The notes under the pieces were generated by a model, which was given only the letters and a program-made list of their open reading frames with translations, had not been told where the DNA came from and did no database searches. Made by a program: the position numbers and the translations under genes. Shown piece by piece: positions 1 through 7,524 of a stretch of DNA of 24,177 nt. The DNA comes from Nitrososphaeraceae archaeon (GTDB lineage Archaea; Thermoproteota; Nitrososphaeria; Nitrososphaerales; Nitrososphaeraceae). The DNA lies in NCBI GenBank assembly GCA_025449515.1, contig JANWJI010000147.1, positions 1 through 24,177 of the forward strand, given 5' to 3'. Numbering within the stretch: position 1 is the stretch's first letter; every line of letters begins with the position of its first letter.

Positions 1-1
1 A

Positions 2-118
2 AGTCATATAGCTGTGAATCCAAATGATAATCTCGTCTACGTAACGAGCCAAGATGCCAATGCAATTACTGTGATAGATGGTAATACGGACAGAATTATT
101 GGACAGAACAAGTCATGA
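2..118 (+). CDS. C-terminal end of a YVTN-type beta-propeller protein (partial)
   Basis: An open frame enters from the left edge and ends at a TGA, giving the last 38 residues of a longer protein. It reads as one beta-propeller blade: an Ala-Val-Asn-Pro-Asn-Asp start, then Leu-Val-Tyr-Val-Thr-Ser, then Ile-Thr-Val-Ile-Asp-Gly-Asn-Thr. This is the typical spacing of YVTN/YncE-like repeats. Such proteins in archaea are often exported surface or binding proteins, but signal peptide and repeat number lie outside the window, so location and partner are unknown. The chain stops soon after the blade, so this is a natural C-terminus. Confidence 0.7.
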   Translation, partial: SHIAVNPNDNLVYVTSQDANAITVIDGNTDRIIGQNKS

Positions 119-288
119 AATTGATCTCATTATCACCAAGGTTCCTTGCTCCTCTATATTCTAGCTACGTCGAACCGATGTGTTATAACGTAAGCCGAGC
201 AAGCTGACTCTATAGACATTGGATTATACATTTACGTAAAAATCACGTCTGTCAAATATTGATAATGTGCTTGTCTAAAGCAATAAGG

Positions 289-300
289 CTATAATATTTG
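289..300 (+). promoter_or_regulatory. TATA box of the response regulator
   Basis: The run gctataatattt has its centre about 28 nt before the ATG at 322. That is the archaeal TATA-to-start-site distance, so the transcript is predicted to be leaderless or nearly so. This favours the ATG over the TTG at 313. Confidence 0.5.
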
Positions 301-321
301 GTTATGTAATGATTGCATATA

Positions 322-741
322 ATGCCGCCATACGAAGGAGGGAGTGATTTAAACGTCGAAAGGAAGAGATCAATTCTCGTTGTTGATGATGAACCAGACA
401 TCGTAATTACATTAAGGACAGTACTCGAAAGAAATAACTTTAGGGTAGATACATACACCGAACCTCAGCAGGCGATAAAAAACTTCAAGCCTGATGCTTA
501 CAACCTCTTGATATTAGACATAAAAATGCCACAAATGAATGGGTTTGAGCTATATAAAGAATTAAAGAAAATAGACGAAAAGATCAAAGTATGCTTTTTG
601 ACCGCCCTGAGTGAGTTACATGACTATGACGCCTTCAAGGGGGAAGTATTTCCTAAATCTGGCCAGAGGTATTACGTACAAAAACCAATAGAAAATGATG
701 AGATCTTAGATAGGATCAATGAGATTCTTGACTCTCCTTAA
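322..741 (+). CDS. Single-domain response regulator (CheY-like receiver)
   Basis: A 139-aa protein consisting of one receiver domain and no output domain. The conserved residues are all visible: the acidic pair Asp22-Asp23, phospho-acceptor Asp66 in Leu-Ile-Leu-Asp-Ile-Lys-Met-Pro, Thr94 in Phe-Leu-Thr-Ala, and Lys121 in the Gln-Lys-Pro motif. It should accept phosphate from a histidine kinase and act through protein-protein contact, as free-standing receivers do. No kinase gene is adjacent. The ATG at 322 is chosen because a TATA box sits about 28 nt upstream. A TTG at 313 is an in-frame alternative adding three residues. Confidence 0.9.
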   Translation: MPPYEGGSDLNVERKRSILVVDDEPDIVITLRTVLERNNFRVDTYTEPQQAIKNFKPDAYNLLILDIKMPQMNGFELYKELKKIDEKIKVCFLTALSELHDYDAFKGEVFPKSGQRYYVQKPIENDEILDRINEILDSP

Positions 742-1272
742 GTATGATATATAGAGGGTTATCAATAGCTTTAGTGGACGTTACTATCGACTCCCTTTCT
801 TTAGAGTAGGGTGATCTCTGAATATTATAATTCCATTCGCAGAAAATTTGATCTAATTTAATTTCTTCAGTATTCTAGATTTCGTTATTGCCGAATCATC
901 TGCGCTTTCGATCCGTGTCGACTCTTACTTATACTTTGTAGTAGTAATAAGATATCATTTACTCTTTGTAAGAAGATAATCTAACTGATTTGACCTAATG
1001 AATGGATCTAGATATTATTGTATAATGGAATGATAGCACAAGTTAGGGACCCACATGCTCCTATTTCCAACTTCTAATTGAATCTGCTTGCGCAATATTG
1101 ACGTTTTGTATTAGCAGTACCTACCTTCCTGGAAAAACTGGACATTATTTTATCTTATGACATCCTACACCCTACCGATTAGGTCAACTTCACTCAAGGT
1201 TTACATTGAAATATGCGTGAGTTTGTCAATTCAAGTAACGTAATTATATAGTATCAAGAGATTTATTGGCGA
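742..1272. other. Gene-poor gap
   Basis: About 530 AT-rich bases with stops in all frames. I see no convincing gene or RNA. The only readable element is the TATA box of the next small gene, at the right end. Confidence 0.5.
1242..1251 (+). promoter_or_regulatory. TATA box of the DUF1059 gene
   Basis: The run aattatatag is centred about 26 nt before the ATG at 1273. The spacing predicts a leaderless mRNA and supports the small gene that follows. Confidence 0.5.
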
Positions 1273-1452
1273 ATGAAAACATTATCGTGCCGCGAGGCAG
1301 GATTTGATTGTGATTATGTAGTTAAGGGTGAAACCGAAGAAGAGATCTTTAAAAGTGGAGGAGAACATGCCATGAAGGATCACGGAATGAAGCCGGAAGA
1401 CATTACACCAGAGTTTAAGGAGAAGTTAAGAGGATTAATTAAGACTTCATAG
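1273..1452 (+). CDS. DUF1059 family small protein
   Basis: A 59-aa protein starting Met-Lys-Thr-Leu-Ser-Cys-Arg-Glu-Ala-Gly, followed by Cys13-Asp, a Lys-Gly-Glu-Thr-Glu-Glu-Glu stretch, and Glu31-His32...Asp-His37-Gly-Met. This is the DUF1059 pattern: Cys6, Cys13, His32 and His37 are the conserved, probably metal-binding, residues. The family is abundant in soil archaea and bacteria and has no established function. The ATG lies about 26 nt after a TATA box, which strengthens the call. The gene stands alone between gaps. The assignment comes from the recognised sequence pattern. Confidence 0.85.
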   Translation: MKTLSCREAGFDCDYVVKGETEEEIFKSGGEHAMKDHGMKPEDITPEFKEKLRGLIKTS

Positions 1453-1789
1453 ATATGTCCTTTGTGGAAAGTCTAGCCTGTTAATAGACTTCGTTTAAGA
1501 TTTTGTTACGAATGATAAGGCATTGCTATATGGATCATTTAATATCTGGAGAAATTTGCTAGTTTCTAATACAAGTTGCCTACACATGCTGCCTATAGTT
1601 CTTCCATTATGGAAATTTAGCCAAATCCGAGTAATAGGCCGCGCTTTGTTTTTTGATTAATTTGCATTATGATAATTACAAGTATCGGGACATCGCAGAT
1701 GGCCTAAAGCCTAATAAATTACGATTATACTACAGGACGGGCAAATTCATAACTGGGAAGAAGCGTTGTTCTTGACTAGACATTTAAAA
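1453..1789. other. Gene-poor gap
   Basis: About 335 bases with no frame that I can support. The right end must carry the promoter of the antiporter gene; attatac at 1724-1730 is the best TATA candidate. The in-frame TTG at 1766 is discussed with that gene. Confidence 0.4.
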
Positions 1790-2914
1790 ATGACGAAACA
1801 TCTGATACTGTATATTCTTCTTTTATTCATACCCGCAGCTATAGTTTCCGATTTAATTCATAGTGACCACTATGTGACTTTCGTATTCGCTTGTGTTGCC
1901 CTAATCCCATTATCGAAAATGATTGGAGATTCCACTGAACACCTAGGTTCACATTATGGTGCCACTGCTGGTTCATTACTTAATGTAACATTTGGCAATG
2001 CGCCAGAATTAATAATAGCAACTTCAGCAATGAACGCTGGTCTCTTTACATTGGTCAAAGCATCTATCACGGGGTCTATCTTAGGAAATATTCTCTTAAT
2101 CCTAGGATTGAGTCTTATTGCAGGAGGATTTAGACATAAAGAGCAACGATTCAACAAGGAAAATACAGGTATGCAAACATCGATGTTATTCATAGCGATA
2201 ATAGGATTGACCATCCCAACAATACTAGCTGCAACTACCTTAAACCTCAGTACAGAAGCCAATTCAAATGGGCAGAAAATACAAGTTTTGAGCGAGTTGG
2301 TAGCTTTTATACTCTTGGCAGTCTACGTTTGTGGCATCATATTTACATTTGTGACTCACAAGCATCTTTTTACCCAGGATAATGAAACAATCGAGGCGGA
2401 GATTCAGAATGGAAAGACCAAGGGAATCGTGAACAAAGACAAGCAGTTGTTTATTTGGAGCAAAAGGAGATGCTTCATGATTCTTTCATTTACTATCATA
2501 GGAGTGGTTGTAATGAGCGAAATACTAGTTGGAACAGTATCAATTGCAGCCAAAGAATTTGGATTTGGAGAACTATTTATCGGAGCGATCATTGTCGGTA
2601 TAATCGGAAATGCTGCGGAACATAGTAGTGCCCTGATACTTGCAGCAAAAAATAAGCTTGATTTATCCATAGGTATTGCATCTGGATCTGGAACTCAAGT
2701 TGCTTTGTTTGTTGCCCCAACACTAGTGATTATAGGTATGATAATTCATCAACCCTTTACACTCGTTTTTACTACGTTTGAATTAATTGCATTATTGTTG
2801 GCAGTGATAATACTAAACTGGATTGCACATGATGGAAAAAGCAACTGGTTCGAAGGCGTCATGCTTACGTGCGTCTTTATAATAATTGCAATAGGCTTTT
2901 ACTTTGTAGGTTAG
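1790..2914 (+). CDS. Ca2+/H+ antiporter, CaCA superfamily (Cax/ChaA type)
   Basis: A 374-aa polytopic membrane protein with about eleven hydrophobic segments in two homologous halves. Each half carries the alpha-repeat signature of cation/Ca2+ exchangers: Gly-Asn-Ala-Pro-Glu-Leu-Ile at 69-75 and Gly-Asn-Ala-Ala-Glu-His-Ser at 273-279. The second is followed by the Ser-Gly-Ser-Gly-Thr-Gln-Val helix. The two glutamates are the expected cation ligands. A charged cytoplasmic loop (about 186-226) separates the halves, as in Cax proteins. The likely role is proton-driven export of Ca2+ across the cytoplasmic membrane. ATG 1790 is preferred. An in-frame TTG at 1766 after a weak GGGAAG would add eight residues. 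Length fits the family. Confidence 0.93.
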   Translation: MTKHLILYILLLFIPAAIVSDLIHSDHYVTFVFACVALIPLSKMIGDSTEHLGSHYGATAGSLLNVTFGNAPELIIATSAMNAGLFTLVKASITGSILGNILLILGLSLIAGGFRHKEQRFNKENTGMQTSMLFIAIIGLTIPTILAATTLNLSTEANSNGQKIQVLSELVAFILLAVYVCGIIFTFVTHKHLFTQDNETIEAEIQNGKTKGIVNKDKQLFIWSKRRCFMILSFTIIGVVVMSEILVGTVSIAAKEFGFGELFIGAIIVGIIGNAAEHSSALILAAKNKLDLSIGIASGSGTQVALFVAPTLVIIGMIIHQPFTLVFTTFELIALLLAVIILNWIAHDGKSNWFEGVMLTCVFIIIAIGFYFVG

Positions 2915-3239
2915 TTCCCCTACTAGACAGAAAGATTATACGATGACGACATTTTTTGTCTTTGTTTATGTTCAAGGTATCTCTCCATTTTGAACAAGAT
3001 TCATATTTTCTATAGTTCATTATCACTAAATAATTCATTTACTAAGTTGGAAAGTTATTATTTTTATGTATAACTTTGTTTTACGTTCGCAGACAATGTA
3101 ACCCTGATTTGACACTATTGATAAATTTCGAGGTTCGTTACAACGATTACCTATAATTCAAAATAGGTTTTATGATAAGGCCAGGTACATGACGCCCGTG
3201 TAAGTTGTAGATTGTCAATAATCATAATACACTCTGGTC
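2915..3239. other. Gene-poor gap
   Basis: About 325 bases downstream of the antiporter. No supported gene on either strand and no clear hairpin terminator. T-rich runs at 2948-2975 and 3058-3080 could serve as simple oligo-T termination sites for the plus-strand gene. Confidence 0.4.
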
Positions 3240-3365
3240 TTAATCTACTAATAATGCGATTGTCGTAATTAATATTACAGGATTTTTCAAGATTACGTTC
3301 ACGGCTTCCAACAATTCGACAGTGGCACTAATATTTCGGTGATTCCGAAAGTAAAGTTTAACCAC
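3240..3365 (-). CDS. Possible 41-aa membrane-anchored protein
   Basis: A short frame opens at a GTG (3365) inside the last codons of the neighbouring minus-strand hypothetical gene and closes with TAA at 3240. The N-terminal part is basic and amphipathic. The C-terminal part (about 22-40) is a hydrophobic run, Val-Ile-Leu-Lys-Asn-Pro-Val-Ile-Leu-Ile-Thr-Thr-Ile-Ala-Leu-Leu-Val, that could span the membrane. The overlap with the upstream gene suggests translational coupling. It could equally be a chance frame or the stump of a longer membrane protein. No family recognised. Confidence 0.25.
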   Translation of the reverse strand: MVKLYFRNHRNISATVELLEAVNVILKNPVILITTIALLVD

Positions 3366-3621
3366 TGAGATCGTTATTGAGCCGTTTAAGTCCGATAATA
3401 TCCTTTATCTCTTTAGAACCGGTTCTCGTAATAAGCTTCGAAATCGTTGGGTTAGCATTTTTATCCATTATCAGTACGATCTTTCCATTTCGCAAAACGG
3501 AAAGTGTTAAATTTTCGTGTGCCAAACATTCTGCAAGTTCCTTTGTGGTAGATAATTTATCTAGTATACTCGCCTCACCACTTAATGGGAATACCTTATC
3601 AACCTCTTCACGGATATCCAA
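3358..3621 (-). CDS. Conserved-looking hypothetical protein, possibly frameshifted at its 5' end
   Basis: An 87-aa frame from a TTG. It is mixed alpha/beta and soluble-looking, with a Val-Leu-Arg-Asn-Gly-Lys-Ile-Val-Leu-Ile-Met-Asp core and a C-terminal Thr-Gly-Ser-Lys-Glu-Ile-Lys-Asp-Ile-Ile-Gly helix. I do not recognise the family. The same frame stays open upstream to about 3693 with protein-like sequence (Glu-Leu-Lys-Arg-Asn-His-Glu-Glu-Ser-Ile-Asp-Phe-Tyr-Leu) but has no start codon there. An ATG at 3701 (Met-Asp-Glu-Ser-Glu-Val) lies one frame away. A single-base difference near 3682-3688 would join them into a protein of about 115 aa. Either the gene is frameshifted or the TTG start is used. 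Confidence 0.5.
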   Translation of the reverse strand: MDIREEVDKVFPLSGEASILDKLSTTKELAECLAHENLTLSVLRNGKIVLIMDKNANPTISKLITRTGSKEIKDIIGLKRLNNDLSG

Positions 3622-3700
3622 ATAGAAATCAATACTCTCTTCATGGTTTCGCTTTAACTCTATAGCGTTTTGATCGTCAATTTCACTTCTGACTCATCCA

Positions 3701-3778
3701 TTAATCACATATTCCGTAATTTTTTGCTACCAAACTGAGTAATCGTTCAAGCTCTGCTTTTCGGTTATCTGTCCTCAT
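3701..3778 (-). CDS. Possible 25-aa ORF overlapping start-to-stop with its neighbours
   Basis: ATG at 3778 to TAA at 3701. The peptide is helical and charged (Arg-Lys-Ala-Glu-Leu-Glu-Arg-Leu-Leu-Ser-Leu-Val-Ala-Lys-Asn-Tyr-Gly). Its stop forms a TAATG with the ATG of the following frame, and its own start lies in a TAATG ending the preceding frame. Very short, so real only if coupled translation or conservation can be shown. Confidence 0.25.
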   Translation of the reverse strand: MRTDNRKAELERLLSLVAKNYGICD

Positions 3779-3957
3779 TACTGCTCAGTCGTTAGCATTA
3801 TCTGATCAGTCTCCCTCCCACGCATGGGTTTGGGCCGCAGTGCATTCCTAAAATCATAAATCCTGCAAGATATCCCGGTATTTATCGTAAAAAGTGCGTC
3901 TGATGGCGACGCAATATATCTAGTCCATCGTTCGCAGGAACCGTAGAAATTATGCAT
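3778..3957 (-). CDS. Possible 59-aa ORF at the head of a short-frame chain
   Basis: ATG at 3957 to TAA at 3778. The composition (Trp, Cys, Tyr and Phe scattered, no clear domain) is not obviously protein-like. The frame contains GGGAGGGAG ahead of an internal ATG. Included only because its TAA overlaps the next ATG as TAATG; it may well be a chance frame. Confidence 0.15.
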   Translation of the reverse strand: MHNFYGSCERWTRYIASPSDALFTINTGISCRIYDFRNALRPKPMRGRETDQIMLTTEQ

Positions 3958-4260
3958 AAAACATAAAACAACATGTCGAAATGACAGTATAATAGTTTTG
4001 CTTGTAGTGCGTATACGATTAAGTTATCCTCAAGTTGATTGATTTTAATAAGCCGCTCTAAGAATATATTTCCAGAAGCATCAAATTGATGGCCTCCGTC
4101 AAAGAGACAATGACTTTGGATAATTCACGGATATAGTAATAAAACTTACACTATCTTGTAAAGAAAGACATCCACCTGTCTTAAGCCTTGAGCAACCCTA
4201 ACAGATGTGTCACTGTTCAACCAATTGGTCTAGTCTAGGACAATTGACCAGTATTGAGAG

Positions 4261-4282
4261 CTAATTTTCACTAGAGAATTAG
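4261..4282. repeat. Inverted repeat, 9-bp stem and 4-base loop
   Basis: ctaattttc - acta - gagaattag forms a 9-bp stem with one G-U pair and a tetraloop. It lies in a gene-free stretch with no coding neighbour within 180 bp. Function unknown. Confidence 0.4.
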
Positions 4283-4411
4283 ATGTATCCCGTCAACAGC
4301 GATCTGACACACAAAGCGCAAAGGTAACGAAATATTCGAACGGACGCTCCTGTTGATTGGTGGTGGAAACGATTAGCTCGTTTCACACCCACTTCCATCT
4401 TGAGAAGTCCG

Positions 4412-4421
4412 CATATAAAAG
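4412..4421 (+). promoter_or_regulatory. Likely TATA box of the AN1/M50 gene
   Basis: catataaaag is the best TATA match upstream. It predicts a start site near 4442 and a 5' leader of about 30 nt before the TTG at 4474. Confidence 0.4.
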
Positions 4422-4473
4422 ATAAAAGGTTGATATTACCTTATCGCAAAAAGATATACGACAAATAATCATT

Positions 4474-5238
4474 TTGAAGAGTTGTTTTACTTGTGGGTAC
4501 GATGAAAGTATTCCTTTCAAGTGTAATTATTGTGGCGAATGGTTTTGTCATCTGCATAGAATTCCAATAAACCATTCATGTCCATTCGTTAACGAATACG
4601 TTGAAAAGAGAAAAGCCATGATGCAAGATGATTTTGTTGGACATTCGGCAAATTCATCAGTTCTAAGGTCGCTGCTTAGAGCAATGAAGATAAAGAGTTC
4701 CAAGACCGAGTTATTGCATCTATCTATTGCGACGCTACTGGTAATGGCAGTTGGTTTATCCTTTAATCATTATCGATACATTTCTTGGCAGTTTCTTGCC
4801 ATCTTTGTTAGTGCCTTTCTTATACACGAGTTAGCTCATAAGTTTTTGGCGCAGTATTATGGTAGCTGGGCCGAATTTCGTGCACAATTATATGGTTTAA
4901 TAATTACCGCGATATCTGCTATACCAATTATGCCATTTAAATTCATTGCACCTGGGGCGGTTATGGTCGGTCTATCAGACAAAAGTAGATTCGGAAGGGT
5001 TGCATTAATTGGTCCTATGACCAATTTGATCATGGGTTTTGGATTTCTGATGTCAAGCTATTTGTTTCCGTACAGTTCGTATATGTATGTCGGAGCATCA
5101 TTCAACGCATGGATAGCGATGTTTAATTTATTGCCTTTCGGAGTACTGGATGGACAAAAAATATTTGACTGGAACAAGATTGTTTGGGCTTGCACTATGG
5201 CTTCTACAATGGTTTTATTCATAGCTTCCTATCTCTGA
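4474..5238 (+). CDS. AN1 zinc finger fused to a site-2-protease-like (M50) membrane domain
   Basis: A 254-aa protein. Residues 4-36 form a complete AN1 finger, with ligands Cys4, Cys7, Cys17, Cys20, Cys25, His28, His34 and Cys36 in the exact family spacing. A linker (40-75) leads to a membrane domain with hydrophobic segments at about 81-97, 103-117, 140-160, 176-198, 204-222 and 237-254. The M50 catalytic motif is present: His118-Glu-Leu-Ala-His122 plus a distal Asn218...Pro221...Leu225-Asp226-Gly227 for zinc binding. It is therefore predicted to be an intramembrane metalloprotease with an N-terminal cytoplasmic zinc module that could bind substrate or ubiquitin-like partners (inference). 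The start is a TTG; no better start lies before the first finger cysteine. Confidence 0.88.
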   Translation: MKSCFTCGYDESIPFKCNYCGEWFCHLHRIPINHSCPFVNEYVEKRKAMMQDDFVGHSANSSVLRSLLRAMKIKSSKTELLHLSIATLLVMAVGLSFNHYRYISWQFLAIFVSAFLIHELAHKFLAQYYGSWAEFRAQLYGLIITAISAIPIMPFKFIAPGAVMVGLSDKSRFGRVALIGPMTNLIMGFGFLMSSYLFPYSSYMYVGASFNAWIAMFNLLPFGVLDGQKIFDWNKIVWACTMASTMVLFIASYL

Positions 5239-5254
5239 ATATCTAGATTTCATG

Positions 5255-5262
5255 GTTATAAT
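5255..5262 (+). promoter_or_regulatory. TATA box of the PPP phosphatase gene
   Basis: gttataat is centred about 27 nt before the ATG at 5286, predicting a leaderless transcript independent of the upstream protease gene. Confidence 0.5.
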
Positions 5263-5285
5263 TCGCAGAACACACTTAACCCATT

Positions 5286-6242
5286 ATGGTGAGCGAGATC
5301 CATTTGAGTGATGATCTAGGAGATTCAAACCTCACCGTAAGTGACTTTGCAAATACCTTAGACGCTGCTATCCGCACTTTACTGGAAGAGCAATCTACAG
5401 GGCTCATAGCTGGAGGAAAGATCTCTAATAAACTTGTAGAACTTGAAATCCCAGAAAAGCTCGTAGTAATCGGTGACATACATGGCGATTTACGGGCGTT
5501 ACATAATATCCTTAAAAAAATCAAGATTGATAAATTTGTTCTGAATCATAATAATAAGATTATTTTTTTGGGTGATTATGTCGATAGAGGATTAGGTTCT
5601 ATCGAGGTCTTGTATACAATATGTTCGCTAAAAATCCAGCATCCACATTCTGTCGTACTGATGCGCGGAAATCACGAAGCGCCGGTAGAGTTTCCGATCT
5701 CCTCGCATGATCTACCAAAGAGAATGACTGAAAGATTTGGCAGACGAATTGGTACTGAAATATATCAAACGAAAATTATGGACCTATTTCACTTGCTGTA
5801 TCTCATCACAATTATTAAAGGAGAATTATTCCTTGTTCATGGCGGTGTCCCGACAGACCTCAGTAATATAACTATGAAATTTAATGAGATAGTGCCTAAC
5901 GAAACAGGCTTGTTTGGTGATATGTTGGAAGAAATATTGTGGAACGATCCCAGAATCCTTCCAGATGGAAAAGATTGGGAGAATTCCAGAAGAGGTTTGG
6001 GTAAACACTTCAGTTCAAATGTCTCTAAAAATTGGCTAAGCATTTCAAAGACTAAGGTAATAGTTAGAGGTCATGAACCATGCAATGGATTCAAACTCGA
6101 TCACGACGGTATGGTCTTAACTCTATTTTCGTGTAATGAGGCTTATCCCAAATTTAGCGTAGGTTATATCTCGACTTCAGGCATACGATTACACTCAATT
6201 AGGAACGGCTTTGATCTATCAGAAATGGTAAAGATACTCTAA
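5286..6242 (+). CDS. PPP-family serine/threonine protein phosphatase
   Basis: A 318-aa metallophosphatase with all PPP signatures in order: Gly-Asp-Ile-His-Gly (63-67), Gly-Asp-Tyr-Val-Asp-Arg-Gly (96-102), Arg-Gly-Asn-His-Glu (127-131), His-Gly-Gly (185-187), Leu-Trp-Asn-Asp-Pro (217-221) and Arg-Gly-His-Glu (260-263). These bind two metal ions and the phosphate. It should remove phosphate from Ser/Thr residues of cytoplasmic proteins. The catalytic core is preceded by about 55 residues without a recognised domain. Size matches archaeal PP1-arch enzymes. A TATA box about 27 nt upstream supports the ATG. No kinase is encoded nearby. Confidence 0.95.
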   Translation: MVSEIHLSDDLGDSNLTVSDFANTLDAAIRTLLEEQSTGLIAGGKISNKLVELEIPEKLVVIGDIHGDLRALHNILKKIKIDKFVLNHNNKIIFLGDYVDRGLGSIEVLYTICSLKIQHPHSVVLMRGNHEAPVEFPISSHDLPKRMTERFGRRIGTEIYQTKIMDLFHLLYLITIIKGELFLVHGGVPTDLSNITMKFNEIVPNETGLFGDMLEEILWNDPRILPDGKDWENSRRGLGKHFSSNVSKNWLSISKTKVIVRGHEPCNGFKLDHDGMVLTLFSCNEAYPKFSVGYISTSGIRLHSIRNGFDLSEMVKIL

Positions 6243-6278
6243 CACCAATCAAGAACCTTCTCTAAAGTTATTTTTATC

Positions 6279-6461
6279 TCAAGCATTTGTAAACAAAAAA
6301 GTCGCGGCTTCACGCCATGCTCCAACAACAGATCGAGATCGATAGATTCCCTTTAAGACCATCTCTCTGACGTCATAACCCGCTTCGGGGTACAGTCCCA
6401 CATGGTTCGGTACTAGCAATAAGTGTAACCGATATTTTTGAATAAATTTGTAAGACTTCAA
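6279..6461 (-). CDS. Doubtful 60-aa ORF
   Basis: A TTG-initiated frame between two convergent genes. The C-terminal half (Asn-His-Val-Gly-Leu-Tyr-Pro-Glu-Ala-Gly-Tyr-Asp-Val-Arg-Glu-Met) is less AT-rich than its surroundings and looks protein-like, but I recognise no family. An in-frame TAG shortly before the TTG rules out much extension. It may be a small gene, a fragment, or chance. Confidence 0.2.
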   Translation of the reverse strand: MKSYKFIQKYRLHLLLVPNHVGLYPEAGYDVREMVLKGIYRSRSVVGAWREAATFLFTNA

Positions 6462-6503
6462 ATAATCAATATTCTAATGGAAATCCTAAATATTCCGATG
6501 AGG

Positions 6504-6518
6504 GAACAATTATTGTTC
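6504..6518. repeat. Perfect 15-bp palindrome downstream of tfb
   Basis: gaacaat-t-attgttc, two 7-base arms around one base, starts 16 bp past the tfb stop codon. It is suited to a dimeric DNA-binding protein; the arms are too close to form a good RNA hairpin. Confidence 0.4.
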
Positions 6519-6533
6519 GATACTACCACGGTG

Positions 6534-7460
6534 TCAGATGGAAAGTGTTGCTTTAATCTCCTTACATCGTTTTCTTAGCGATACTGTTGAGATATCAGCC
6601 ACTTGACAAATTTCGACCTGTCTAAGAAATTCATTACAATTCTGTGAGGCAAGATAAATTACCGCACCTGCCAAGGCTCTTGGATTTTTGCCGATAGATA
6701 TTCGATTCAGCTGAACTTCAGAATATACCCTCAAGGCTTCCCGTTTAGTTCTCTCACTTAGATTCAATCTATTGGAAATGAGGGTTACATAGTCCGGCCC
6801 GTGCAGAACTGGCATTTGTAAAGAGAGTTCCTTTAAGATAAGCTTGTAATGTGACATAACATCCTTGCTAGACAAGTTACAGACAGCCGCCACGTCGGAT
6901 ATCGTTTTTGGAGTCGCAGTCTCCCTACAAGCTGCATAAAGGGCAGCTCCAACTAGGCCCAGAGTTGATCTACCCTTAGCCAATTTTTTGACAGCTGCCT
7001 TTCTATATATATATGCGGCGCTTTCCATCACCGCTTGACTCAAGTACAGCTTGTCTCCAAAATTATTAAGAAATTTCAAAGCCTTTTCCAAGTTTCGAGA
7101 AATGGAATCATTTAGTTGTGATCTATTATTCCAAGTTCTTAGTCTCTGCATTTTCAATCTTTGTGCAGGTTCTAGAGCCTTCCCCCGAGCATCAGTGTCG
7201 CCTAATCCTATCAAGGTTGACAGACCTTTATGGTGAATTGCTAATGATTCCGGCATTCCAGTCCTGGATCTGTCGCTGAACCCAGATTGCGCACTAAATG
7301 CCGCCCCGCTCTCATTATTAAAGAACTTATCGTTCGCGACGCAACCGCACGAACTGCAAACGTATTCGCTGGAGATCATATCAAAAATGACTGTATAACT
7401 ATTGCATTGATCACAATATGTGGCATCATTAAAATCATTTAACTTGCTCTCTGAAGGCAT
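6534..7460 (-). CDS. tfb: Transcription initiation factor B (TFB, TFIIB homologue)
   Basis: A 308-aa factor that binds the TATA-TBP complex and recruits RNA polymerase. The N-terminal zinc ribbon uses Cys16-x2-Cys19 and Cys35-x2-Cys38. The B-reader/linker region (about 55-110) contains the Ser-Asp-Arg-Ser-Arg-Thr-Gly and Asn-Asn-Arg-Ser stretches usual in TFB. Two cyclin folds follow at about 108-200 and 203-303. The first contains Gly-Arg-Ser-Thr-Leu-Gly-Leu-Val-Gly-Ala-Ala-Leu-Tyr-Ala-Ala-Cys-Arg and the second Pro-Arg-Ala-Leu-Ala-Gly-Ala-Val-Ile-Tyr-Leu-Ala. Thaumarchaea usually carry several TFBs, and which paralogue this is cannot be told from the window. Monocistronic, convergent with the phosphatase gene. 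Confidence 0.96.
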   Translation of the reverse strand: MPSESKLNDFNDATYCDQCNSYTVIFDMISSEYVCSSCGCVANDKFFNNESGAAFSAQSGFSDRSRTGMPESLAIHHKGLSTLIGLGDTDARGKALEPAQRLKMQRLRTWNNRSQLNDSISRNLEKALKFLNNFGDKLYLSQAVMESAAYIYRKAAVKKLAKGRSTLGLVGAALYAACRETATPKTISDVAAVCNLSSKDVMSHYKLILKELSLQMPVLHGPDYVTLISNRLNLSERTKREALRVYSEVQLNRISIGKNPRALAGAVIYLASQNCNEFLRQVEICQVADISTVSLRKRCKEIKATLSI

Positions 7461-7499
7461 TTAATGGTTAACAGGCTCCATCAAAACAACAGGCCAAAT

Positions 7500-7524
7500 G
7501 GATTTTTATCCCTAGTTTTTCTAG
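7500..7524 (-). promoter_or_regulatory. tfb promoter with two adjacent small palindromes
   Basis: Two inverted repeats abut: ggat-tttt-atcc (7500-7511) and ctag-ttttt-ctag (7512-7524). Read on the minus strand the first gives GGATAAAAATCC, a TATA-like element about 45 nt before the tfb ATG, predicting a leader of about 19 nt. The flanking palindrome could be an operator (inference). Confidence 0.35.

Larger units (their letters stand above)
3958..4473. other. Gene-poor gap with one strong small hairpin
   Basis: About 515 bases without a gene I can support. It holds the inverted repeat at 4261-4282 and, at the right end, the TATA-like catataaaag (4412-4421) of the AN1/M50 gene. Confidence 0.4.

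Noticed and set aside
3377..3625. 82-aa plus-strand frame
   Set aside because: Mirror of the minus-strand hypothetical gene; low-complexity Ser/Phe/Ile composition typical of an antisense shadow.
3682..3701. Programmed -1 frameshift in the 3358-3701 gene
   Set aside because: No slippery heptamer is present at the junction; a mutation, a sequencing error or a downstream start is simpler.
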